Positions 45,393-57,046 of a DNA stretch of 64,000 bases are shown piece by piece. Numbering within the stretch: the first letter of the stretch is position 1; each line of letters begins with the position of its first letter. This DNA comes from Solicoccozyma terricola (taxonomy: Eukaryota > Basidiomycota > Tremellomycetes > Filobasidiales > Piskurozymaceae). A program made the position numbers and the translations under genes. The stretch is taken from the NCBI GenBank assembly GCA_001600875.1, contig BCLD01000013.1, positions 47,944-111,943 of the forward strand, read 5' to 3'. The notes below the pieces were generated by a model. That model ran no database searches. It saw only the letters and a program-made list of their open reading frames with translations, and had not been told where the DNA came from.

Positions 45393-47484
45393 TTAAAGAG
45401 CAGGTAACAACATCCGTCTTGGGTCCTCGATGTACTCCTTGATCCTCACTATTTCGCCATTAAAAATATCAATCAGCTACATGTGTTTCGAATACGTTTT
45501 TCGACGTCTACACTCACCAAGGAAAGTAACGGCCTCCCTTCCGTCCAACAACCTATGATCATAAGTCAAAGCAACGACCATGATCGGTCTGATCACGATT
45601 TCACCATTTACCACGACTGGTTTTTCTTTGATGGTGTGCATACCAAGGACGGCGGCTTGAGGAAGGTTGATGCTGTGTGGTCGGTTGAAAAAAGGGGCGA
45701 CGTTAGATGTTCAGGTTAGCCGGGGAAAAAGCCGAGTGGTGGAATGGATGGCGCTTACATAGGAGTACCGTAGAGTGAACCAAAGACACCGCCGTTGGAG
45801 CTTTGGGGGAAGATTTGGAAACAAGTCTCAGACCAACGATCGGCACGAATATCCCCGTTCAACAGCCTAACCCAACTTACATGGTAAAAGTCCCACCAGC
45901 CATATCCTCCAAACCAAGCTTGTTGTCACGAGCCTGTCATCGCAGTGTCAGTAACCGCGCCTTTGCACATGAAGCCCATTACACCCAATCCCCACACCAC
46001 ACCACCCACCTTCTTACCCAACGCCGCAATCGCCTGCTCAATCTCTACCAGTCCCATACCTTCCGCATTCCTAACCACAGGAGTAACCAACCCTTTCTCC
46101 GTAGATACCGCTACACTAAGATCGACGTAATCCCTATACACGATAGCATCACCCTCGATCGAAGCATTCGCAGCTGGAATCTCTCGAAGTGCCAAACAAG
46201 ACGCTCGAGCGAACGCGGACATGAATCCGAGTTTCACACCTTGTGTCTTTAATACTGAATCCTTGTATAATGCACGGAAGGATTGAAGGGATGACATGTC
46301 GATTTCATTGAATGTAGTCAATGAAGCAGCGGACTCTTGAGATTGCTTGAGTCGTTTCGCGATGGTTTGACGCATTCGGGACATTTTGACCTAAGGCCCG
46401 GGGTAAAATGTTGGTTTTTTGTCAGCTTGCGGCATACAGAACGAGACGAGACCAAATCGACTCACCCTCGTCTCATTCCTACTCCCCTTTGCACTCTCCT
46501 CTACCGCCTTCTTCTCATCCTTCTTCACCTCCTTTTTCTCCTCCTTCTTCGGTTCGGGAGCAGGTTTACTCTTCTCTTCCATCTTTTCACCACTTTCCTT
46601 CTTGGTTTCGGATTTATCAGCGAGTGTTGATTCAGGTTTCGTGTCGTCTTTAGCTGGTGCCGAGGGTTTTTCCGAAGATGAGGGAGCGGATTCACCACCA
46701 CCCTCTCCAGCTTCAATCTCCAATAAATCTTGACCAACTTGAACGGTTGAATCCTCTTCAACTAAGAATTTGGTGATTGTACCAGAAAACGGAGCGTTGA
46801 CAGAGACGTCGATCTGGGGGGAAGAGAGAGGGGGGGGGGGGGGGGAAGGGAGAGTCAATCACCCAGCGTCAGTCCAAAATCGATTGAATGCAGACAGAAT
46901 AAAAGTTGCACACACCTTGTCAGTCTCGATAGTAGCTACTTCCTCGTCTTGCTTGACGAAATCACCGACTTGTTTTGACCATTGTTTGAGTGTACCTTCG
47001 GTGATTGATTCGGCCTGTAAGAAAGGGATGCGGAAAAGGTTTTAGATGTATCGTCCTTCAGCAATCACGTCGAATGCAGTACTTGCCATCTGAGGAACCT
47101 TGACAGTCTCAGCTGAAGTGTTGACAACCACGGACGAATCCAAAAAAGAAAACCGTCATCTTCTGCCGCAGTTTTTACATCGTTAGTAAAACATTGCCAG
47201 ACCGTACTCACCAGCAAGCCAGGACGTCGAGTGGAACCCCGCTTGTTGCTTCATGGCGGGTTGTGAGATCCACATCGCACTGTTGGGAAGAGACCACCAA
47301 CTGGTATCAGTACTCCAGTCCTCATCAACCCCGCTCTCCACACCCTTCACCTTTTCCGAGAATGCGGGACCATGCTCTGCAATCCCCTGGCCTGCGTCGC
47401 CGATCGACCGAGACAGACACATGGTGTTCTGGCGAGGGTGAAACGGGATGACGCCGCGAGGGAGCGTGATGTGGTGCGCAGCAT
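45393..47484 (-). CDS. KGD2: Dihydrolipoyl succinyltransferase (2-oxoglutarate dehydrogenase E2)
   Basis: The start at 47484 ([15 protein letters not shown]) gives an Arg/Ser-rich mitochondrial presequence. The lipoyl domain has VATIETDK as the lipoylated-lysine site, joined over an intron to [21 protein letters not shown] Lys/Glu/Pro linker with [14 protein letters not shown] follows near 46510-46600. The catalytic domain carries [32 protein letters not shown] and [15 protein letters not shown]. The active-site exon reads [17 protein letters not shown] (DHRxxDG). The protein ends [14 protein letters not shown], with TAA at 45393-45395. It transfers succinyl from lipoamide to CoA in the TCA cycle. 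No peripheral subunit-binding domain was seen, as expected for KGD2. A CA microsatellite lies about 20 nt before the start. Confidence 0.93.
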
Positions 47485-47819
47485 GATTATGAAGGGGCGT
47501 GGTGTGTGTGTGTGTGTGTGTTGTGTGGATGGATGGATGGTGTACGACTCGCTGAGCTGACCTGACCTCGAAAGCAATCTTGAGTCTGCGTTTCGGACTT
47601 GGAGCTCCGTCGTCCGTCGACCGGGATTATTTTCGAATAATCCCGAACAAATTGCAGAAACGGTATGTCAGCGGATGGTATCGAGGGCCACTGGTTGGTC
47701 TACATCGTAACTAGCTCATCCATCATCCTGGGACCATACGCAGCGTCGCTCATCCCTCTCCCTGAACCACACGCACGCATCATCCTCCATTCCATCTCCC
47801 AAGCCACACACATCATCGC
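47485..47819. other. KGD2 promoter / het-c 3' flank
   Basis: About 335 bp with a GT (CA on the sense strand) microsatellite at 47501-47521. No gene is visible. Confidence 0.5.
47501..47521 (-). repeat. CA microsatellite just upstream of KGD2
   Basis: GT repeat on the plus strand (CA on the sense strand) about 20 nt before the KGD2 ATG at 47484, in the same position as the CA repeat at CPK1. Confidence 0.85.
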
Positions 47820-50800
47820 TTAATAGTAACCCCCACCACCACCACCTTGACCACCCTGATACCCTTGCTGGTATCCTTGCTGGTATCCCTGTTGCGGGCC
47901 TGGACCTCCATTGTAATGACCTGGAGGTCCCGGAGGTGGTCCTCCGAAAGGCGGTGGAGGCGGTTGACCTTGCCATCCACCTTCTTGCTGCCAGCCCTGC
48001 GGTGGCGGTGGCGGAGGGCGATCATACCCGGATGGGGGTCCTCCAGAGACGTTACCTTGGTAATGCTCTTGTCCATATGCACCGCCTCCGTTGTATGGTT
48101 GAGGAGGACCATGTGGGTGATGTGGCGGGTGTTGATGTTCCTGATGATGAACATGCTCAGCATGTTCAGGATGTTGATGTTGCCGGTAATCAGATTGATC
48201 AGCGTACTGCGGCTGAGGTGGTCTCGGAGAATGAGAGTGAACGATCATCCCTTCACCACCGTAACTAGGCGCGGTTGACGTGTAGCTCGACTGAGGAGGA
48301 GCCTCGTACGGGGCTTGATATCCTGTATGAGCGGAACCTGCGTGATTCGATCCTTGGTAATACGACTCAGTATGACCGGTGGGACCAGTGGAACCAGTGA
48401 AACCGATAGAAGGAGGTGTTGGAGCTCCAGCCGAATCAACACCATCCCTCCAAGCTTGAGTTCCGCCGCTCCCAAAGCCTTGTTGCCATGGCTGTATCAA
48501 AAGGGGATGAACAAAGTGTCAACTGCGGCGCTCATATCATTAAAGCTACGACAACCAAGTACCCACCATCTTGCCAGACATGAGATCCTGGCCTGCATTT
48601 AGCACACCAGCACCAGGCTATCGTAGCGAACAGAACGTATACGTCAGTAAAGTTCCTTTCCTTTCCGTCAATCCTCTCTCGCAATGCAATGCTTACAACG
48701 TGAACGCCCTGAGATGCTAACACACCCTGGAGCCCACCAGGCGGCAAACTCCCATGAGAATGACTGGTTTCATCCGTCGAAGTAAACCCAATACGCTTGT
48801 TGCCGTGATTCTTCACAGAATCGGAAGTGAGGCGTCGGATGATCTCGGAGCGATTGTTTCCTTGAGCTTCAAACCACATCTTCATTCGCTCAGTCATCTT
48901 TCGTTGGATGGTGGCTGTATTAGGGGGCCCATGTTAGAGAGTCCGACGCCTTTTCGCTTCGTATTTTCGTATTTCCTCACATTGATTGTTCAACCAAGCA
49001 GGATGAAACAAACATTCAAGGATCTCCTCAGTCACAGTCCTCGTGTTCATTCCAGCATCATCCCACGCTTTGACGACGAGATTCACAGTGTGCTCGATGA
49101 TGACTTGGGCGACCAACCCAGCCGGTTCATTCAAGATCAAATCGAAATGATCCTTACTGGCCATAGAGTGGGTGGGATCACTCGCGTTAGGATCGTTCCA
49201 GACCGCAAATTGATCGTGACTGCCGTCGACCACTGCTGAGGATCCTTGCCCGAGTGCTGAGATCGAAGCAGAGACAATGGGTTTCATGACTGCTCGCCGG
49301 AATTCGTTAGCTCGTTAACACTCAATGCAGACTACACACGTACAAGGTTCGAGAGTTTGAAAGACAAAGACGGTGACAGAATTCGTCAATTTCTCCACGA
49401 GGGCTCCCTGTATCAGGTTGTTCATGAATTAGCAAGGCACAACACATATCTAGACGCCATTGGAAGCGGGATCGCCGGTCACACACTCACCAGTCCGGGA
49501 ATCCTATCAATGGTGTTCTGGAAGGCGGTGGAGAGAGTCCGTCAGTGGTTTGTTGTTCCAGTATGACATGCAGCCCTGCCCACGCCTTACCTCGATCTTC
49601 ATCATGACGGAGTCGCGGAAGGACAGAATCTGTATATGCCAGTGGTAGCTATCAGCATGCGGTATTGGGACTATCCCCGTAGTACCACTTGCCTTCCAGA
49701 GAACTGCGTGCAGCTCCTGTGGCGACATCGTCGTCGGATCCATTCCTCCTGGCTGACCGGCTTTCATGCTTTGAATCCCATCCATCTCTCTGCTGAGGTC
49801 GCTTCCACCGCCGCCAGGTATGTCAAAGAGAAGCTGACGAAGAATGGAATTACTTGCTGCTGGATCTTGACGAGCCCCAGTGACTGCTTTCGTCAAGTCG
49901 GAAACCGATGCCTGATGATTCATGTATGTGTTTCAGGATCAGAACGATTTTGTGGATTTTTTTTCTTTTTTTGTCAGAATCGATAAGGGATGAAGCTCAC
50001 TGATGTCAAGTGATCTGTCGCCTCCCCCATGAGACTGACGACAAAGTCATCCCCACCTGTAAAAAGATTCCCGTTCAGTGAACGTCGGAACTGCTCACGT
50101 CGGTAAGGGACCTACCGAATGTGCCTGTCACGAGTACAGGAACTTGGTGACCACTCGGACTTCTCACAGTAGCATTCCTTCCTGTATGAGGGAACACTTC
50201 AGTGTGACCCATCTGCTGGAGAGTCAATTCCGTCCAATTGGAGTGTGCAGTAAAGTCCTCAAGAGTGTGCAATGCCTGGCCGAGCATCCTAAAGGCCTCG
50301 TACTCGTCTTCCTTCTTCCCCGTTTGTCTAAACTGCCTTCCGTAATGAATGCAACTTTCCAGGATTCTTCGTACCAGGCCCTTCGAAGTGTCCCAAGTAC
50401 CTGATTCGTTAGCAATGTCTGTTTGAAAAGGAAAAAAAGAAAAGAAAAATGGATTCGTTAATACTGACAAAAGCTTTGCGACCAGGGCTGTACACCTACA
50501 GTTCTTCATCCCAGTTCTGGGATCAACTTCAAGCTCTCGCGGATCAACAGGACCACGCAGACGTTGGTCAAAGGATCGTGCGTCATCAGGATATCCCTGA
50601 AGGGAAGAAAGAAAACGAAAAGGTGAAAAGAAAAAGAAAAAAACGTCAGTCATCATCAGATCAGATATACCAAAAGGCGTCTCCTTCCCGATGGGTACCT
50701 TAGGATTGTCGATATGAGTAGTAGGTAGATAACAGCCGAGCCTTTCAGGAGTGATCTCAAACCTAACAGGAATCATTTCATAAGCTCATATTAGTTAAAA

Positions 50801-51438
50801 TATCTCAGAGAAAAAACAAGAAAAAGGGAGTCTCTCACTCTGAAGTAGCGTAACCGTGAGCAAGGAAGCCTAGCAGCATTACCAAATTGATAATAGTTTG
50901 TAATGGCAACTTTTTCAGTGTCGCTATCAGTGGGTGAAAACAAGTTAAGAAGAAGGAAAGAAAAGAAAAGGCAAAAAACACAATGAGGGCTCCACAATCT
51001 GTTCTCTGTCGATCGGTTCTCCTCGTCCTCACCAACATCGACGGCCTGACTATAGTCATTAAGCCAGTTCCCTAGGTAAACGCGCTTCCGGTCGAGCGGA
51101 GTAAAGCGCTTGGAGCTGAATCCAAGGAATCCACCAGCACCGGCCTTTGCCAGACCTTCTAGGACGTCTGAAGATGCCGGTTGAAAAGAAAAGAAAAGAA
51201 AAGAAAAAGAAAGAGAAAAGGAAAAAGAAAGAAAAGAAAAATCATCAGAAATGTCTGACAAAGAAAGGGAACATGGGATTTATGACCACGTACGGGATAG
51301 ATCTCCATGACGGAAGGCTTTGGACTCTACAGCTGCCCATGATGGGATATCCCCAGCGCCGAATGCGGCTACGTCGTTGATACCAAACCCAAGGAGGACG
51401 ACGGCTACAAAGAGTAAAATGACGATTGATCGTGACAT
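47820..51438 (-). CDS. het-c: Het-C family protein
   Basis: The start at 51438 gives a signal peptide (MSRSIVILLFVAVVLLGFGI) followed by FGAGDIPSWAAVESKAFRHG, the usual Het-C beginning. The Het-C domain continues with DRKRVYLGNWLNDYSQAVD, then RQTGKKEDEYEAFRMLGQAL, HTLEDFTAHSNWTELTL and QVPVLVTGTFG. Downstream exons include an alpha-helical region. The protein ends in a tail of more than 200 residues rich in Gly, Pro, Gln, His and Tyr, with QQGYQQGYQQGYQGG-type repeats; the stop is at 47820-47822. In Neurospora, HET-C controls vegetative incompatibility and is exported to the cell surface. Its role in yeast-like basidiomycetes is not established. Introns are many and several are A/T-rich. Confidence 0.88.
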
Positions 51439-51839
51439 GATGTTTATCGAGGTTGGAAAATATTATCGAGAGCTAGCAGGTGTGCTTGTAGACAGAAGGA
51501 TGGACCTTGACAAGTGGTGGTATTGGAGGATGATCAGAGTTATGGACGCGATGGCAGTGTCGAGGAGAGTAAAGCTGGGATGAGCGTTTACAATCGCGAC
51601 GAGGTGGTGATAGGGTAGCAGTGCTGAGTAGCAATGGTACGAGCGAGTGGGTCTTGGGGAAGCTACGATGGGTGAGAGGTGGTGATGGTGGTGGTGATGA
51701 CGGTCATGGTCATCGTCATGGTCATGGAATCCAACGGATGGACACAGCCCTCCACGCGACAAGGGGCTTGGCACCAACCATCCCCCGAGAATTGGTCCCG
51801 TCATCCAGCAGCAGCAGATCCATATCATCCGTTCACCAG
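51439..51839. other. het-c promoter / SPX-EXS 3' flank
   Basis: About 400 bp. Contains a GGTGATGGTGG / GGTCATGG simple repeat near 51670-51725. No gene is visible. Confidence 0.5.
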
Positions 51840-54800
51840 TTACAGATCCTCCGCTCGTCGATGCATTCCTGAGCTGCTCGGACTCGGCGGTGGGTCGTCC
51901 GCTACCACACTGGAATCATCGTAGTCGTCGTCAGGTGGCAGTCTCCTGTCGTAATCTCGTGACGCATAGTCCTGTGGTGGTCCATACAGAGTTCAGGTTC
52001 AGCCCCCCCGGTCGAGCATCCCGCCGTCGGCGTCGGCATGTGTTCACTCACCCCTCTTGGACCAGCATTGATAGTCCCAGGTGGACCTCTCGCTCCATGA
52101 TGATACGCTTCCCTCACCTCCCTCACCTCCTCCTTTGCACCACTAACCACCCTTTTCCGCAGTCTATCCATGGTGACAGCCGCAGATCTCCAACCCCATC
52201 TCTCACGTCCACTCCTCTGATCTATCGTTCGAACCATCTCATCCTCTGATTCATCCGGTTCCAATCGGTATGGTAGAGGTACGTCTTTCGAGATTCTGTA
52301 TTGATCCGTGTTACCGACTTGTTCAGTCTCTACACGGAAAAAATTCCACTGCCACCGTCGTAACATCTCAAGCATCGCGAACGTGAATGCTCGGCTCCAG
52401 TATTCGAGACCCGCAAAAGGAATATAACCGATCCAGATGAATCGAATAATGACATTGGTGACCATAGCGACGTAGTAGTACTTTTATTCGGTTTGTTCAT
52501 GTTTAGTCATAGTTGATCACCACCTTCCAGCACCCGCACTCACATTCTTCGTCGAATACCCCAAGCTCTCCCTCAGGAACCCGTAAGAAGGTCTCATCAA
52601 TCCCCAATCGACAAAAAGATCCCATGAAGAGGTATAAATCGAGCTTATAGTCGCAGCACTGTTGGACAGGCGTCAGGTCTTCACGTTTCATTCCATGTAG
52701 CTTCGACCCCGATACTCACGTTACCCAGATTGCAAAACTCCAATCCCTCGTTTGCCATGCTGTCCAAAAAAAAAAAGAATGGATGGATATCAGCTTACGC
52801 CATCACCCTTTGCTACTCCCAACACCTACACTTTGACCTCCACAACGCGAACAAGGCATACTGAACCATCACAGACACATATTTCCCCGCGTTGACCAGA
52901 TGAATAGGCAATCCAGAGTCCTTGTAACGTTTCAGACATTGAATGGCACGTATAAGTGCTGGTATCACCAACAGCAAGCTGTATACCCAGTTCCCACCGG
53001 CTGAACAGGCAGTATACATATCGGGATGATTCGACCAGCCCTTGTTATAAGCGCACCCAATGAACCAGAGGTTACTGATGCTGTACACGAGACTGCACAT
53101 CGGGATGTGTTAGAAAACCTGCCGCCATATAATACCAGACATCGAACCCACCTGTTCATCTCGTCCGCGACGAAGAAAGCAATGAACTGGAAGAGTAGTA
53201 TAAGGAAGGACGCCGTTAGCGTACCATCATCTGACTCGCTGCGTGATCACAATCACCACCCACCTCTACACGACTATATCCCGGTGTCAGCACTCTGCCT
53301 ATGACGCTCAACAACCAGTATCGCGCGTGTTGGTAATACATGGGTATCGGGTTCAGTATGAATACCACCATGAAAACCAGCCATACAATCGGCCATCTGT
53401 GAGCAAGTCGTTGGTTGAATGTTCGGTCATGGACTTTATACAGACATCGACTCACGCCCAAGGCATTATCTGGGGGTCACCCACGCGAGTGATGGAAAAG
53501 TAGAGGCAATAGCAGAGGATACAGAACAGTAGCGCCGGGATCTGCGAGGAAACGACAGCGTTTCAGTTGTACCGAACTCGCCGTGTATAGCGACACATCC
53601 TCACCTCCAGAAAACACCGGTAGTCGATAGCGGTCCTAATGTCAATCTCCATAATAAACGTATAATTAATCCTGGCGTGGACGAAAGCCGCCAAATTCAA
53701 CTCGAGCAACATGGCAAAGATGATGGGGATGAAGAAGACAGAATAGACCAAGAGCAACGCATTGTACTGCGGTAGCGCCTCTCGGATGGACGGGTCGAAG
53801 CCTGCAATCGGGCAAAGTGTCGGTGTAACAACCTCTCGTTGAAGCCACTCGTCGACTACTCACTTCGTACCAAGCCCAAAACTAGCGCCGGCAGACCCAG
53901 ACCGATATAGGTTCCTGACAGGAAGGTGCTGTAATAATGCTGTTGGGAGGCGATTGTAGCAAAGTCAGAGTTGTACATCTGGGATCTGCGCCTCAAACTC
54001 ACCGTCGTGGACGTAGACGTTCCCCGGAGTTTATTGACAGCCTGTTTACGGTTGCCCCGCTCTGCATGTGGAAATCTGTGAGCTTAAAACAACCGGGAGA
54101 TGGGTCACCCATGCCCAGCACGCACCAAATCGAAAGGTATATTCGTCTTCCATCTCCTTGATTAGTCCATCCAAGACATCGCCGTCATGAAAGGTCGCCC
54201 TGGCGACCTTTTCCTTCATATACAGGTCGAGGCATTGGATCTGGCAGGACGAGGAGACTATTAGCCTAGGCAAGGTGATGACGAGCTGGATCCTTGACCC
54301 ACCTTGGCCGTCTTTTCAAACTTCTTGAGCGCCTTCTTGAACCCGGTGACGTTCAGGATCTAGCGATGAAGACACATAAGTGTGATGGCATAACTCCATG
54401 AATAATAACCCACAACTCACTCGATAGTTCTTCAACACCTCCAACTCCTTGTAATACTCCATCACCGCGACCCTCAATTTCCGTTTATACTTTTGATACA
54501 GCTCGGGAGAGAACTCCTCCGGTCTCGCTAGCCTAGCCCTCCCTTGTTCTTCAGTGATGCGGCCGCGATCATCTGCCTGAGCCGGGTGGCCGTTATCTGT
54601 TGTTGTAGCAGCGGGATTCTGCGACTTGGAGCGATCTCCCTGTTGCGACTTTTCCCTCTTATCGGTCGCGCGTTGTCGAGCATTATCTCCATTTGGGCGA
54701 GTTACTCGTCCTAGCCCTCTTTGGAGCGACTGACTGATTGCTGACGTGAATCCCGAAGTTCCAGGTATTAAATTCCTCATGACCACCTTATCCCCTCCTT

Positions 54801-56424
54801 TCCTCTCCTTGTCCTCGGCCTCATGGAAAATCTTCCGATGTTCCCCCAACTCCTGAAGCTGATCTCGAAGCTCGTGACATCGCTTGATGGCATCTTGCAA
54901 TCGATCCGAGTAGAAGTTGTCGACCTTTGAGAGTTCACCGTCAAGCACATCAAAAAACTTGGCTTCGGGGACATTGAGACACGAATACAGCTCGTCGAGG
55001 TTGGAAGGAAAGCGAACGCCTTCGCCATCTGTTGTCAAGGGGCAGTAGTTGGTCAGTTCTCGTTCTAACCGTCGATGATGGCCCCCGCCAACCCACCCTC
55101 CAACGTAGTCGCCTTTGTCAACGACGACCTAGGCAACGGATCCGTACCTCCCGTCGTCGCTCTCCGTAGACTTCCCAAAGCCGCCTGCAACCGTGGACTT
55201 TTGATGCCCTGAACCTGCGCACTCCCAGGACTAGAACCAGCAGTCCTACCGTCAACTTTTGGAGATCTTGTGATATCACCTGTCTGCGATTGCCCGAATC
55301 GGAGTATTGAAGGTGTACGAAGACGGTTATCAGGTTGTATCAGTCCCGTAGATGGTAACGGTCCAGGGACATCCCCATCTCCAACCGCATTCCCATCCGA
55401 GCCTTCAGATGGTTTTCTCTCATCCCCATCAGACGGTGATTCTTCCAAGCTATCATCCGGAGAAATGATCGTCGATTCACCACTCAAAGCCATGGGTTTC
55501 CCATTTTCATTTACCTCTGTTGGGGGTAGACCAGAGGCTTCCGGTAATATGAGAGGTGGCGGTGGCGACGGGTCTCGTTTTCGGTTAGCAGGAGGTGTAT
55601 ACCCCATAGCTCCGTATTGGCGACATGTCCGATCTTTGGCTGGAATTCCTGGAGTAGTACGGACTACCGGAGATCTATCTCTGGGTGTCGTTCCTGGATC
55701 AGGTCGTGGGGGTGGAGCCAACATCGCTGAGGACTTGGGTGGGGATGATGAAGAAACAACGACAGGGCTGATCTTTGTCGTTGGAATACTTTGTTCTCCT
55801 TGCCCTCTCTGAGTCGATTGAGCACCCTGTCCCGCGTTCTTACCAATCCTGAACGATGGCTTTCTACCCAACCAGAACCCTGTCTTCGATCCTTCTCCAT
55901 TCTCCAACTTTATATCCCTGTTCTTCTTGGAGAAAGACGGTTTATGACCAGCCCATGGTCCTTGGTCTCTATCTGAATCTGAATCATCATCCCTATCGTC
56001 ATCCTCATCCGATGTTTTAACAAACGTTCCATCGACGTCTTCATTTGGTTCTGTATCACCTGTACCAGCTCTTGGTCTCTGTTTCGTTTGTCCTGGACCA
56101 CCTTGTGATTTAGACGACGTAGATGAAGCTTCTTGAGCGAGTGCTACTGCCTTGATGCACTTTTTCAAACGTTTATAATCGATATACGCTCGTTTCCATT
56201 CTTGCGTCTGTGGGGAAGAATCTCACAAGGAGGGAATATCGTCAGCGGAGTCTGGGGGGAAAAGGGTAAGGGTACGAGGGTGGGAGGGAGAAATGATGTT
56301 GGCATTTACACAATTCGCATCGAGGTATCTGTTGTATAGGGAGGATGTATAAAGTCTTTTCGGTTCAGACGGGGTGCAACAGAGCCGTTGGGAGGACATC
56401 TCTATCTTACCTGGCGAATTTCAT
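51840..56424 (-). CDS. SYG1: SPX-EXS phosphate transporter/sensor (SYG1/XPR1 type)
   Basis: Begins with two very small exons, 56411-56424 (14 nt) and 56310-56328 (19 nt), that together with the next exon encode MKFARYLDANC + TQEWKRAYIDYKRLKK, the start of an SPX domain. A very long, acidic, Ser/Pro-rich insert of about 350 residues (55065-56150) follows. The second SPX part has FFDVLDGELSKVDNFYSDRL and, in later exons, the family's LNVTGFKKALKKFEK motif. Several hydrophobic segments and an EXS domain occupy 52000-54000. The C-terminus is acidic (LPPDDDYDDSSVVADD), with the stop at 51840-51842. XPR1/Syg1 proteins export phosphate and sense inositol pyrophosphates through SPX. Confidence 0.88.
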
Positions 56425-57046
56425 TGTGGCGACGTTCTGCGAATAACCCTGACTTGTATGCTTGACAGATGAATAGACGGGCGCTGTCGTTAGCGTTATC
56501 GAGTTGAGGACAAGACAAGAAAAGAGGTCGATGGTGATTTCTTCGTTTACGTTCAGTTAGACATGACTAGTACTCCACATAGCCCTTCGCCCCGACCCAA
56601 GCAAGGTAGGAGTAGATTGGACAGCGGCAACTCCGATTTTTGCAGGTTTTCGGGGTCCTTAAGGGAATGGCATGTTGCAGGAAGGGAATGGTTGTGAGAG
56701 GAGTGGGTGCCGGGGGATGGTGTGCGGCTGACCGAGGACGGTGGCTGGTGGCTGTGGATGGTCGCTGCTGTTCATGATGTCACTGACCGTGGACATTCCA
56801 GGAGAGATGGGATGGGCGGAGGGAGCGAGCGAGCACGTGCCTGTTCACGCAATTCGCAGCATCCATCCATCCCATCCCATCCCATCATCCACCCCATCCT
56901 CCTCCCATCTCCCATCACGCAGCGACATCCCACACCGTCCCCAACCCTCCCGTACCGCTACTCCATCCTCCCACCACCCCTCATGCACATATAATTTCCC
57001 CCCGCACCGCACTGCATCCCATTCCATCGCCCTCCCTCCCTCGGAA
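56425..57046. other. Divergent promoter, SPX-EXS gene / DUF155 gene
   Basis: About 620 bp between divergent starts, with a CATCC-type repeat near 56864-56890. No gene is visible. Confidence 0.45.
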
